This document shows positions 1 through 5,172 of a stretch of 23,371 nt of DNA, one piece after another. The notes under the pieces are model-generated. The model was not told the DNA's origin. It did not search any database and was given only the letters and a program-made list of their open reading frames with translations. The translations under genes and the position numbers were made by a program. This stretch comes from a virus, in IMG/VR virus record IMGVR_UViG_3300007735_000505, positions 1 through 23,371 of that record; one strand, written 5' to 3'. Numbering within the stretch: position 1 is the stretch's first letter; every line of letters starts with the position of its first letter.

Positions 1-45
1 GTTCGAAATTACCTACGCCGCTACTTGAGAAAAGGACCCGTGCAA

Positions 46-200
46 TTGAGAATCAACTGAGCGCCTGAGAATGAGAATCATTCCCACCATCCGGGGCAAG
101 AATGAGAATCATTCTCAACTGTGCTGCAGCGGAATGAGAATCAGAATCATTCTCACCAGCGGGGGACGGGCTGCGGCCTGCAACTGCGACGCATTCTCAA
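46..200. promoter_or_regulatory. Cluster of Fur-box-like palindromes
   Basis: Three 7-1-7 palindromes of the form TGAGAATnATTCTCA lie at 72-86 (one mismatch), 103-117 (perfect) and 141-155 (one mismatch). Extra half-sites are at 46-52, 66-72, 135-141 and 193-199. The first and third sites are preceded by another GAGAAT hexamer, which gives the tandem-hexamer layout described for Fur boxes (GATAAT repeats). The cluster lies directly upstream of two candidate rightward -10 elements, at 203-208 and 244-249. Resemblance to Fur sites is seen in the sequence. Binding by a host Fur protein is an inference; a phage-encoded regulator or replication protein could use the same repeats. Confidence 0.6.
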
Positions 201-240
201 GTTACAATATGTGACAATAACCCCCAGTGGTAGGAGTTTA

Positions 241-249
241 TGCTATAGT
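241..249 (+). promoter_or_regulatory. Candidate extended -10 promoter
   Basis: TGCTATAGT at 241-249 is an extended -10 (TGn followed by TATAGT, five of six matches to TATAAT). No good -35 lies 16-18 bases upstream, which the extended -10 could compensate for. Transcription would start near 256, inside the palindrome at 255-273, and read the 47-aa gene at 294. An alternative -10, TACAAT, lies at 203-208 just after the last Fur-like half-site. Confidence 0.45.
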
Positions 250-254
250 AACCG

Positions 255-273
255 TGTGAGCAATGTGCTCACA
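255..273. promoter_or_regulatory. Operator-like perfect inverted repeat
   Basis: TGTGAGCAATGTGCTCACA is an 8-bp perfect inverted repeat with a 3-base centre. It begins about six bases after the candidate -10 at 244-249, so it would cover the transcription start, the usual place for a repressor site. It resembles a CRP half-site pair (TGTGA/TCACA) but with a 9-base rather than 6-base spacer, so CRP binding is unlikely. Confidence 0.5.
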
Positions 274-293
274 TTCCCAATCGCAGTTCATTA

Positions 294-437
294 ATGAAAT
301 TGTACACGATTCTCAAGGCTCAGCATGAAGAACTGGGTCGCAAGTTAGAAGAAGCAACTAGGCTCAACAATGCCCACATCGAAAGATGTAATCAGTTGCT
401 CGCAAAGTTAAAAAAATTAAACACCGTTGAAGTGTAA
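294..437 (+). CDS. Small coiled-coil protein, 47 aa
   Basis: Not recognised. ATG at 294 opens 47 codons ending in TAA at 435-437. The product is charged and helical, with leucines and alanines spaced as in a short coiled coil (roughly residues 5-43) and a lysine-rich C-terminal part. There is no clear Shine-Dalgarno before the ATG. The unit has its own candidate promoter and operator upstream and a rho-independent terminator seven bases after the stop, so it forms a one-gene rightward transcript facing the leftward block to its right. That packaging is the best evidence it is a gene. A small regulator or host-interaction peptide is possible but cannot be shown. Confidence 0.5.
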   Translation: MKLYTILKAQHEELGRKLEEATRLNNAHIERCNQLLAKLKKLNTVEV

Positions 438-443
438 ACATTT

Positions 444-468
444 GGGGGGCAATTGCTCCCCTTTTTTT
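444..468 (+). terminator. Rho-independent terminator after the 47-aa gene
   Basis: A GGGG...CCCC hairpin with the inner palindrome GCAATTGC is followed by seven T residues at 462-468. It lies just after the stop at 437 on the same strand. Confidence 0.75.
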
Positions 469-475
469 ATGGCAC

Positions 476-499
476 AAAAAAGCCCGGCATTAACCGGGC
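476..499 (-). terminator. Rho-independent terminator of the leftward block
   Basis: On the minus strand, GCCCGG and CCGGGC form a six-pair stem (482-487 with 494-499) with a six-base loop, followed by six T residues (476-481 read in reverse). It lies 20 bases beyond the stop of the 61-aa gene and faces the plus-strand terminator at 444-468. Confidence 0.8.
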
Positions 500-519
500 G
501 GAAGCGTATGGGGCGGCGG

Positions 520-705
520 TCAGTCTGCGGTCAATACATCGCAGAGTGAGGAGAGCATGTCGCGATAGTCGTTCAACAGTTCGGCCGTTGTTTCTGACAT
601 AACACCGGCATTCAGATCACCGTCAACTTCGCCGATCTGGTGAGCGATCATCCGGAGCAGGCAGGCGATTTGCAGCGGTTCAAGCGTGACGGTTTTGCTA
701 CTCAT
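520..705 (-). CDS. Small acidic protein, 61 aa
   Basis: Not recognised. The frame is open further upstream, but the ATG at 705 overlaps the stop of the preceding 233-aa gene as ATGA and is the likely start. The 61-residue product begins MSSKTVTLEPLQIACLLRM and continues as an acidic, mostly helical protein with no cysteine cluster or membrane segment. It is the last gene before the minus-strand terminator at 476-499, so it is probably translated by coupling to the upstream gene. Confidence 0.65.
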   Translation of the reverse strand: MSSKTVTLEPLQIACLLRMIAHQIGEVDGDLNAGVMSETTAELLNDYRDMLSSLCDVLTAD

Positions 706-1403
706 TGCGCAGCCCCCGCAATGGCCGATTCGGCGCGGCGCTTGGCTGTGCCATGGGCGAGAAATGCGATGATGACCCGGCGGCCACGCTTGTGGCAGAG
801 TTGGCAATCGGCGCACGTTTTGGTGTCAGACCGTTGGGCGGGGCAAACTAGAACGCGATTCTTGGCGGCCGTTTGCCACGTGACGCGGCTCTCATCCGAT
901 GGCACAGTCAGCACGGCGGGCAGGCCGGACGCAATGGCAGAATCAGCGGCCGCTTCCGTTTCGGTGGAGACGTTAACGGTGAAGCCGTTACGGTTTGCTT
1001 GACGCAATAGCGAGAGATTCTCGCCGATTGCCAGACCGTGGTGCGTGTACGTGTAACCACGGCGGCCACGGTTTGCCGTGATGATCGCCCGCATGAATCG
1101 CCGGGAGATTTGGCCTGCAGTGTGCGGGAGATCGCCGGCCTGATTGTGCCGCCAGAGTTGACCGACTGGAAGCGCCGCAATATTGGCAAGGAAGCGGGCA
1201 AGCGGCTCACCACGATCGCCACGGGTGACCGCGTCCCAATGGTGCTTCATTGGGTAGTTGGCCGCGTAGCATCCCCCGCCGCGATTGAACGGGCAAGACG
1301 CGGGGCAGGTTACGGCGCTGGACGTGCTGACCGGGATCGGCCCGGTTTTGCTGTTTGTACTGACGCGTGATAGGTGAAAGCGCAGCGATGCGAGAGTTGG
1401 CAT
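702..1403 (-). CDS. Cysteine-rich phage protein (DUF7227-like), 233 aa
   Basis: The sequence resembles a family of unknown function, common in phages, that I recall as DUF7227; this was not searched. It carries two cysteine groups: C33, C37 and C45 near the N-terminus (CPASCPF followed by GGGCY), and C187, C197, C200 and C203 near the C-terminus (CxxCxxC). Between them lie GQLWRHNQAGDLP (about 81-93), NRGRRGYTYTHH (about 111-122) and a GFTVNVSTE strand. The cysteines suggest an Fe-S cluster or zinc sites, but no function is known to me. The ATG at 1403 lies 29 bases after the upstream gene, and the stop overlaps the next start as ATGA. GC content is visibly higher than in the 4-9 kb block. 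Confidence 0.8.
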   Translation of the reverse strand: MPTLASLRFHLSRVSTNSKTGPIPVSTSSAVTCPASCPFNRGGGCYAANYPMKHHWDAVTRGDRGEPLARFLANIAALPVGQLWRHNQAGDLPHTAGQISRRFMRAIITANRGRRGYTYTHHGLAIGENLSLLRQANRNGFTVNVSTETEAAADSAIASGLPAVLTVPSDESRVTWQTAAKNRVLVCPAQRSDTKTCADCQLCHKRGRRVIIAFLAHGTAKRRAESAIAGAAQ

Positions 1404-1432
1404 GGCGTTGTTGCGATTGGAGAGGCTAAGGC

Positions 1433-1690
1433 TTAGGCGCTGAACCGACCGGGTGACATACGGGCGGCTTGTTGGCCTTGCTTTAAAAGCGAGCGGTAAG
1501 TTGACTGGCTAACGGTGACGGCATGGCATACGGCGGCAACGTTGCGCAATTCAGGCGGCACGGCATGGTGCCCGGCGTAGCCTTCATCCCAAGCGCCGAC
1601 AAGCTGGCCAAATTCATCAAAAGCGGCAAAGACGCGGCATGGGTTGCCGTTGCGGTCGTTTGTCGCCTTGAACAAAACAACAGTGTGCAT
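1433..1690 (-). CDS. Hypothetical protein, 85 aa
   Basis: Not recognised. The frame continues upstream to 1723, but the extension would run through the terminator at 1710-1733, so the ATG at 1690 (MHTVVLFKATND) is preferred. The N-terminal half reads as alternating strands and turns (VVLFKATNDRNG, CRVFAAFDEFGQLVGAWDEGY), followed by a helical, glutamine- and arginine-rich C-terminus. It lies 29 bases upstream of the cysteine-rich gene and is probably cotranscribed with it. Its own promoter must lie downstream of the 1710-1733 terminator or depend on read-through. Confidence 0.6.
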   Translation of the reverse strand: MHTVVLFKATNDRNGNPCRVFAAFDEFGQLVGAWDEGYAGHHAVPPELRNVAAVCHAVTVSQSTYRSLLKQGQQAARMSPGRFSA

Positions 1691-1709
1691 GGTGTGGTTG
1701 CGATTGAAC

Positions 1710-1733
1710 AAAAAAGCCCGCATAAAAGCGGGC
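1710..1733 (-). terminator. Rho-independent terminator
   Basis: On the minus strand GCCCGC and GCGGGC (1716-1721 with 1728-1733) form a perfect six-pair stem with a six-base loop, followed by six T residues (1710-1715 in reverse). It would end leftward transcription arriving from the 240-aa gene before the 85-aa gene. Confidence 0.8.
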
Positions 1734-1739
1734 AGGCGA

Positions 1740-1865
1740 TCAATAAAGACGGCGGCCGCAATTGCCTAACAGAGGCAGCACGGGCAGGATCAGCAAAACT
1801 GACAAAACGGGGGCAGTGCTGAGGCAGGCTGCAACTAGCAGAGCGGCGGCGGCGGTTTCACGCAT
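1740..1865 (-). CDS. Possible small membrane peptide, 41 aa
   Basis: A low-confidence gene. ATG at 1865 opens 41 codons ending seven bases before the terminator stem at 1716-1733. The peptide begins MRETAAAALLVAACLSTAPV and continues with a leucine-, valine- and proline-rich hydrophobic stretch. It could be a membrane segment or an uncleaved signal-like peptide, with one cysteine at residue 14. No convincing Shine-Dalgarno is visible. Support comes from hydrophobicity and from its position directly before a terminator; the rest of 1691-1967 has no other candidate. Confidence 0.3.
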   Translation of the reverse strand: MRETAAAALLVAACLSTAPVLSVLLILPVLPLLGNCGRRLY

Positions 1866-1919
1866 GATTCAGGTTTGCGATTGGACGGGGCAGGATGCTG
1901 CCCATGCGATAAAGATACA

Positions 1920-1937
1920 ACACCTATCACTAGGTGT
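1920..1937. promoter_or_regulatory. Operator-like inverted repeat (CACCTATC type)
   Basis: ACACCTATCACTAGGTGT is a perfect 7-bp inverted repeat with a 4-base centre in the gap upstream of the 41-aa ORF. A related sequence, CCACCTATCGGTAGG, lies at 2824-2838 upstream of the next leftward gene. The core CACCTATCAC recurs on the minus strand at about 1366-1375, inside the start of the 233-aa gene. A shared regulator is possible but unproven. Confidence 0.35.
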
Positions 1938-1967
1938 GCCATGGGCTAGGCCGGTTTGCAGACTGGC

Positions 1968-2690
1968 TCAGATCATGCCCAAAATGCGGAGCCACGAATC
2001 CGGGTGATCCGGCTCGCAGTCATCATCGCAAGGCGTGCAGGCGACCGAACCTAAGGCCCAATCTTCCAATTCACCCATTAACGGTATCTGGTACCAGCCA
2101 ACAAGATCATCGAACGTCTCGCGATAATTGGCGCCTTGGGGCATCCAATAGAGCCACAAGCTGCCAGACGGCTTGCGTTGAATGGCGCCGTTGTATGGCA
2201 CGCGGCCTGGAGCGGGGATGAAGTCTGGCTCGGCATCAAACTGTTGTGATGCCTCATCATCGCTCAGCGGATCGTATCCCATGGCTCGAGCCACGGCGGT
2301 TTGCACTTGGGCCGGCGTGGTTGCGGCCTGCAGTTCATCCATGGCTGAACGTTTGACGGGTCCGGCTGGCTGGCTGGTTCCGTTTTGAGCAATGGCCAGA
2401 TCGTTCAACCACTGGCTTGAGTGCGGCCAACCATTCAGCGAACCGCTAGCGGGAATAACGGCAAAGGATGCATCCCATAAACGGGCAAGTGCAACGGCAG
2501 CGGTTTTGCTGCCACTAAATCGGCGGCAAGCGGCCATGCCAGAGGCAGTATGGGTGATGGCCCAATCTTTTGGCAGGTTGCTGGTTTTGCCGTCAACTAT
2601 CGGGCGATGCACGGCAAGCGATGAGCCGAGCCAAACAGTGGGCACGGTGTGGTTGCTGGTTGCGCAGCGGATTGTGATCTGGGCAGGCAT
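1968..2690 (-). CDS. Hypothetical protein, 240 aa
   Basis: Not recognised. The N-terminal part (about 1-115) has strand-like segments and an AITHTASGMAAC stretch. The middle holds a short helical region with AQVQTAVARAMGYDPLSDDEA. The C-terminal quarter is rich in tryptophan, aspartate and cysteine, with CTPCDDDCEPDH near the end. No known catalytic motif stands out. The gene stands alone between a noncoding region and the terminator at 1710-1733. The start at 2690 lacks a clear Shine-Dalgarno, so a later start is possible. Coding quality is good over the full length, and the GC-rich base use matches the two genes to its left. Confidence 0.6.
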   Translation of the reverse strand: MPAQITIRCATSNHTVPTVWLGSSLAVHRPIVDGKTSNLPKDWAITHTASGMAACRRFSGSKTAAVALARLWDASFAVIPASGSLNGWPHSSQWLNDLAIAQNGTSQPAGPVKRSAMDELQAATTPAQVQTAVARAMGYDPLSDDEASQQFDAEPDFIPAPGRVPYNGAIQRKPSGSLWLYWMPQGANYRETFDDLVGWYQIPLMGELEDWALGSVACTPCDDDCEPDHPDSWLRILGMI

Positions 2691-2815
2691 GGCAGTGTTG
2701 CGGCGGTGATAGTGGGGGATGGAACAGCACGAATAGCGGCAATGCTCTCGCCGGGCAAGACGGGGCCGTTCATGGTTTTGAGATCGCCCGTTGCGATTGG
2801 TGGTGGGCGATGCAT
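2597..2815 (-). CDS. Possible small proline-rich ORF, 72 aa
   Basis: A doubtful gene overlapping the first 94 bases of the 240-aa gene in another frame. The ATG at 2815 has an AGGTGG Shine-Dalgarno-like element eight bases upstream, better than that of the 240-aa gene. The product begins MHRPPPIATGDLKTMNGPVL and is rich in proline, alanine and serine without a recognisable fold. It may be a genuine leader gene translated into the larger one, or only a chance frame. Confidence 0.25.
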   Translation of the reverse strand: MHRPPPIATGDLKTMNGPVLPGESIAAIRAVPSPTITAATLPCLPRSQSAAQPATTPCPLFGSAHRLPCIAR

Positions 2816-3106
2816 GAATGCTACCACCTATCGGTAGGCGGCAAGCGATGCGAGCCAGAATTTAGGCCGCTTTTGCAATCGGCACAGTGTGCGGCATGGT
2901 GCGCCGGTTCGATCCGTTGTGCATTGTCTGGCACGCGGCGGGCTGGGCAGGCTATGGGCTGAACCTAGGCAACGGTCGCGCCATTGCGCCCCATATATAA
3001 GGAGAACCGCCCCGATCAGCCGGGCGATTGTGCGGCAGGCATGCTGCGCCCGTTGCCGTTGACAATGAGTCGCAATTGCAGGATTGCCGGGAGCCGTGCG
3101 GTCCGC

Positions 3107-3120
3107 TGAGAATGATTCCC
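3107..3120. promoter_or_regulatory. Fur-box-like site, imperfect
   Basis: TGAGAATGATTCCC matches 13 of the first 14 positions of the palindrome TGAGAATnATTCTCA. It lies 58 bases left of the perfect copy at 3165. Confidence 0.45.
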
Positions 3121-3164
3121 GTTTTCACGTTTGACCGGGCGGCGCCACCCCGGCACCCCACAAT

Positions 3165-3179
3165 TGAGAATGATTCTCA
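3165..3179. promoter_or_regulatory. Fur-box-like site, perfect palindrome
   Basis: TGAGAATGATTCTCA is a perfect 7-1-7 palindrome with the same arms as the perfect site at 103-117. It lies at the edge of the repeat-rich segment 3190-3347. Confidence 0.55.
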
Positions 3180-3192
3180 TTTTTGCCTGTAC

Positions 3193-3227
3193 TAGTACAC
3201 CAGTACTACTTTTGAACAGGTGTACTA
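3193..3227. repeat. 9-bp inverted repeat
   Basis: TAGTACACC at 3193-3201 and GGTGTACTA at 3219-3227 are exact reverse complements separated by 17 bases that contain a further AGTACT. The left arm also overlaps the 10-bp palindrome GTACTAGTAC at 3189-3198. It could be a binding site for a dimeric or tetrameric protein. Confidence 0.5.
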
Positions 3228-3230
3228 CCG

Positions 3231-3347
3231 CAAATCGTGTACCTCCTATAAACGGTTACCCCGCAAGTCCCCAAATTTTTTAGGCCGAATACGGCAAATC
3301 GGGCACGCTTAATAAACGGTCATGCCGCAAGTCCCAAAAATTTTTAA
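3231..3347. repeat. Two imperfect tandem repeats, 64-bp period
   Basis: Copy 1 (from 3231) and copy 2 (from 3295) both run CAAATCG, then AAACGGT, then CCGCAAGTCC, then an A/T tract of AAATTTTT type, with the same internal spacing. Copy 2 ends at the stop codon of the 251-aa gene. Candidate roles are replication iterons, recombinase arm sites or regulatory sites. Confidence 0.65.
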
Positions 3348-4099
3348 CGCGCCGTTGCAATTGCCTGTGACAATGCTTGGCCGAATTCTTTACTCCAATT
3401 GTTTCGCGCATAGTCATAGCCAATTTTGGTAAGCGGAAACGAAGCCTTGCCTTGAGGCGGGCGATTGACGAACCAAAAAATCGCACGATCCTTTTCGTAA
3501 CCTGGGTCAACATTGGAGCGATAAATGCCCGGATATAGGTAGCCAGTTTTTGTGCGACGTGTTTTTGTAACTGCAAAATATTCAGTAGTGTTTTTCTTTT
3601 TGTTGGCGTGACGAGCAAACGAGAACGCAGATGAATCTCTAAATGCTCGCAAACTGTAAAGGATTTCGGTGTATTGACCAGGCATCATGTTTTTGTATTG
3701 ATTGAGCCTGATGTAGTCAGATTGCGTGGGAATTGCGTACATATTTGGGCTCATAATTTGTTTATAGACAAGTGATTTCTGAAATCTCGTGTAATAGGCG
3801 GGACCGCCTTTGATTTGAGGTAAAAGGTATTTACTGGCTGGGTTTCCTTTGGGCGCAAACTCTTTCAATCCCACTTCAATTGAAAGATCTTCTTTGCGGC
3901 TTGCTTTGATGTACAAACTGTTGAGCGTAAAAGGTACAGGCCGATCAAATGTTTGGCTCATCGTTGTGCGTAATTCATCGCGGATGTTGACCGCCATGCG
4001 ATTGAGCGCCAATGAAGCCGCAAATGGAACCTGATATTGATTAATGCGCTCAAGCTTGCGCATGACGCCATTTAGATCGAATTCAACAGCGTCAGCCAT
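3344..4099 (-). CDS. Virion/minor tail-type structural protein, 251 aa
   Basis: The N-terminal half resembles phage proteins annotated as minor tail or tail-completion proteins: LALNRMAVNIRDELRTTM, then FDRPVPFTLNSLYIKASRK, then GNPASKYLLPQIKGG. These blocks recur in that family as I know it; no search was possible. The C-terminal half is basic and aromatic without a known motif. The ATG at 4099 is chosen because AGGAGG (4104-4109) lies four bases upstream; the frame also extends back to 4135. The gene is far from the tail genes at 13-23 kb, is preceded by a terminator and is followed by tandem repeats, so it may be transcribed separately. Confidence 0.6.
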   Translation of the reverse strand: MADAVEFDLNGVMRKLERINQYQVPFAASLALNRMAVNIRDELRTTMSQTFDRPVPFTLNSLYIKASRKEDLSIEVGLKEFAPKGNPASKYLLPQIKGGPAYYTRFQKSLVYKQIMSPNMYAIPTQSDYIRLNQYKNMMPGQYTEILYSLRAFRDSSAFSFARHANKKKNTTEYFAVTKTRRTKTGYLYPGIYRSNVDPGYEKDRAIFWFVNRPPQGKASFPLTKIGYDYARNNWSKEFGQALSQAIATAR

Positions 4100-4124
4100 G
4101 ATGCCTCCTGCATGACACCAGCAT

Positions 4125-4168
4125 AAAAAAATCACCCCGGTGAAGCCACTGCCTCAGCGCGGGGCGAT
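4125..4168 (-). terminator. Rho-independent terminator of the early leftward operon
   Basis: On the minus strand, ATCGCCCCG pairs with CGGGGTGAT (one mismatch), and the stem is followed directly by seven T residues (4125-4131 in reverse). It lies about 26 bases beyond the stop of the rusA-like gene and before the Shine-Dalgarno of the 251-aa gene, so it separates the two units. Confidence 0.65.
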
Positions 4169-4193
4169 CCAATCGCAAACTCAGTGTAGCACC

Positions 4194-4640
4194 TCATGGT
4201 CTGAACGGGAGATCCGTGGTGTCCATGACGGTAATCAAGACGCCTGGCGGCTCCTGCTTAACGCAATACCGCTTGTGGGCATTGATGCTGTAAACCAGCG
4301 AGTCATCGGCGATCATGCCGGCGTAGACGAGACTGTCGAGCACGCCACGGGTCAACTTGTCAAGATCTGGGCGGGTGATCTTGTGCGTTGGTGCGCGACC
4401 CAGCAGGTTGCCGTTTTTGCCGAAATGATTTTTCGGACGCGGAAAGCAAAACACCAAAGAAACACCAACAGGCGTGTCAATAACTGACGTGATGTTTTGC
4501 TGTTTGGCATCAGCAATGATCTGATCTCGCCATGGCTTAAGCGCCTTGCAGGATTCAATCATGCGACCACCACCAACATGTCGTTTGCTGCCTTGTGGAG
4601 CAGGAATGCCAATGGTTTTCCACGAATACGACTGATTCAT
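4194..4640 (-). CDS. rusA: RusA-type Holliday junction resolvase
   Basis: RusA enzymes are small metal-dependent nucleases that cut four-way DNA junctions, and phages use them to resolve recombination branches before packaging. The 148-aa product has the family signature: IPAPQGSKRHVG near the N-terminus, FPRPKNHFG about 66-74, RPDLDKLTRGVLDSL about 90-104 and ADDSLV about 111-116. The acidic residues D92, D94 and D113 line up with the catalytic aspartates D70, D72 and D91 of E. coli RusA; R98 stands where that enzyme has K76. The start overlaps the previous stop as ATGA. It is the last gene of the early operon, downstream of two nuclease genes. Confidence 0.9.
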   Translation of the reverse strand: MNQSYSWKTIGIPAPQGSKRHVGGGRMIESCKALKPWRDQIIADAKQQNITSVIDTPVGVSLVFCFPRPKNHFGKNGNLLGRAPTHKITRPDLDKLTRGVLDSLVYAGMIADDSLVYSINAHKRYCVKQEPPGVLITVMDTTDLPFRP

Positions 4641-4987
4641 TGAAAATCTGGCAGTGTTTCCAGTGCGCGGCGGATAGTGTCCAGCGCAACGTCATCCAGG
4701 TGATCTCCGTGTGGGTCATTACAGCCATTGACCAAGGCAAGCGCCTGCTCCTTCAAACTCAGTGGCTTGGGGCGGCGGGCGTAGTGAAGTTCTTGCGTAG
4801 CAAGGTCATAGCCATGCTCAAGCAGCCACTCACAGCACGCCTCCAGCTCCTGATCAGCACCCCAGCGGGCGGCTTGGATAGCAACAAACTCAGTCATATT
4901 TGCGTGCTTGACCTTGGCGTTATACCAAGCATCAATCCACTCCTTCATTAGCTCAGGCGGTGGGGTGATCGGGTGTTGGTCAGTCAT
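4637..4987 (-). CDS. Conserved cyanophage/cyanobacterial protein, 116 aa
   Basis: The function is unknown. The sequence pattern (MTDQHPITPPPELMKEW, then ARWGADQELEACCEWLLEHG, then RRPKPLSLKEQALALVN, ending in TIRRALETLP) is one I associate with small proteins in cyanobacteria and their phages, and it is one of the main reasons for the host call. The ATG at 4987 overlaps the stop of the zinc-ribbon gene as ATGA; an upstream ATG at 5020 is less likely. The protein is acidic and helical with no catalytic motif visible. Confidence 0.75.
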   Translation of the reverse strand: MTDQHPITPPPELMKEWIDAWYNAKVKHANMTEFVAIQAARWGADQELEACCEWLLEHGYDLATQELHYARRPKPLSLKEQALALVNGCNDPHGDHLDDVALDTIRRALETLPDFQ

Positions 4988-5172
4988 TTGTTTGTCAACG
5001 TCAGTTTTTTTGCCTGCCATGCGTATTCGTCTCGCTGCATGATGTACTCGTGCGTGAAGACATTAGTGCCACAGGTACGGCATTTCAGGTGACGCAGCGT
5101 GTGATCTTCGCATGGGTAGGTTTTGACCACGCGCATTGACGTGGAGCCACATTCAGAGCAAGTGTGTTTCAT
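4984..5172 (-). CDS. Zinc-ribbon protein, 62 aa
   Basis: Cysteines C5 and C8 (CSEC), C21, and C31 and C34 (CRTC) in a short protein with conserved glycines after the second cysteine pair fit a zinc ribbon. Phage proteins of this shape, such as the Ogr/Delta type, often act as small transcription or DNA-binding factors, but the fold does not prove a role. The start overlaps the stop of the upstream multi-domain DNA-binding gene as ATGA, and the end overlaps the next start in the same way, so the three are translationally linked. Confidence 0.75.
   Translation of the reverse strand: MKHTCSECGSTSMRVVKTYPCEDHTLRHLKCRTCGTNVFTHEYIMQRDEYAWQAKKLTLTNK

Larger units (their letters stand above)
2816..3343. 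other. Noncoding region with several repeat signals
   Basis: No ORF here looks like a gene. The stretch holds a CACCTATCGGTAGG palindrome near 2824-2838, a TATATA-rich element at about 2993-2999 followed by AAGGAG, two Fur-like palindromes (3107-3120 and 3165-3179), a 9-bp inverted repeat (3193-3227) and the first of two tandem 64-bp repeats. This density of sites fits a control, replication or recombination region. Confidence 0.55.

Noticed and set aside
46-200. CRISPR-like array
   Set aside because: Repeat units are short, overlapping and palindromic, with irregular spacing and no uniform spacers.
640-1370. Plus-strand open frames opposite the cysteine-rich gene
   Set aside because: They are antisense to a gene with clear family-like motifs; the frames are open because of high GC and lack ribosome sites.
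3059-3064. Perfect TTGACA as a rightward -35
   Set aside because: The sequence 16-18 bases downstream is GC-rich and has no -10 resemblance.
2952-3161. Minus-strand 69-codon frame in the noncoding region
   Set aside because: It runs through one Fur-like palindrome, has no Shine-Dalgarno, and its product is low in complexity with odd residue use; the region is better explained as regulatory.
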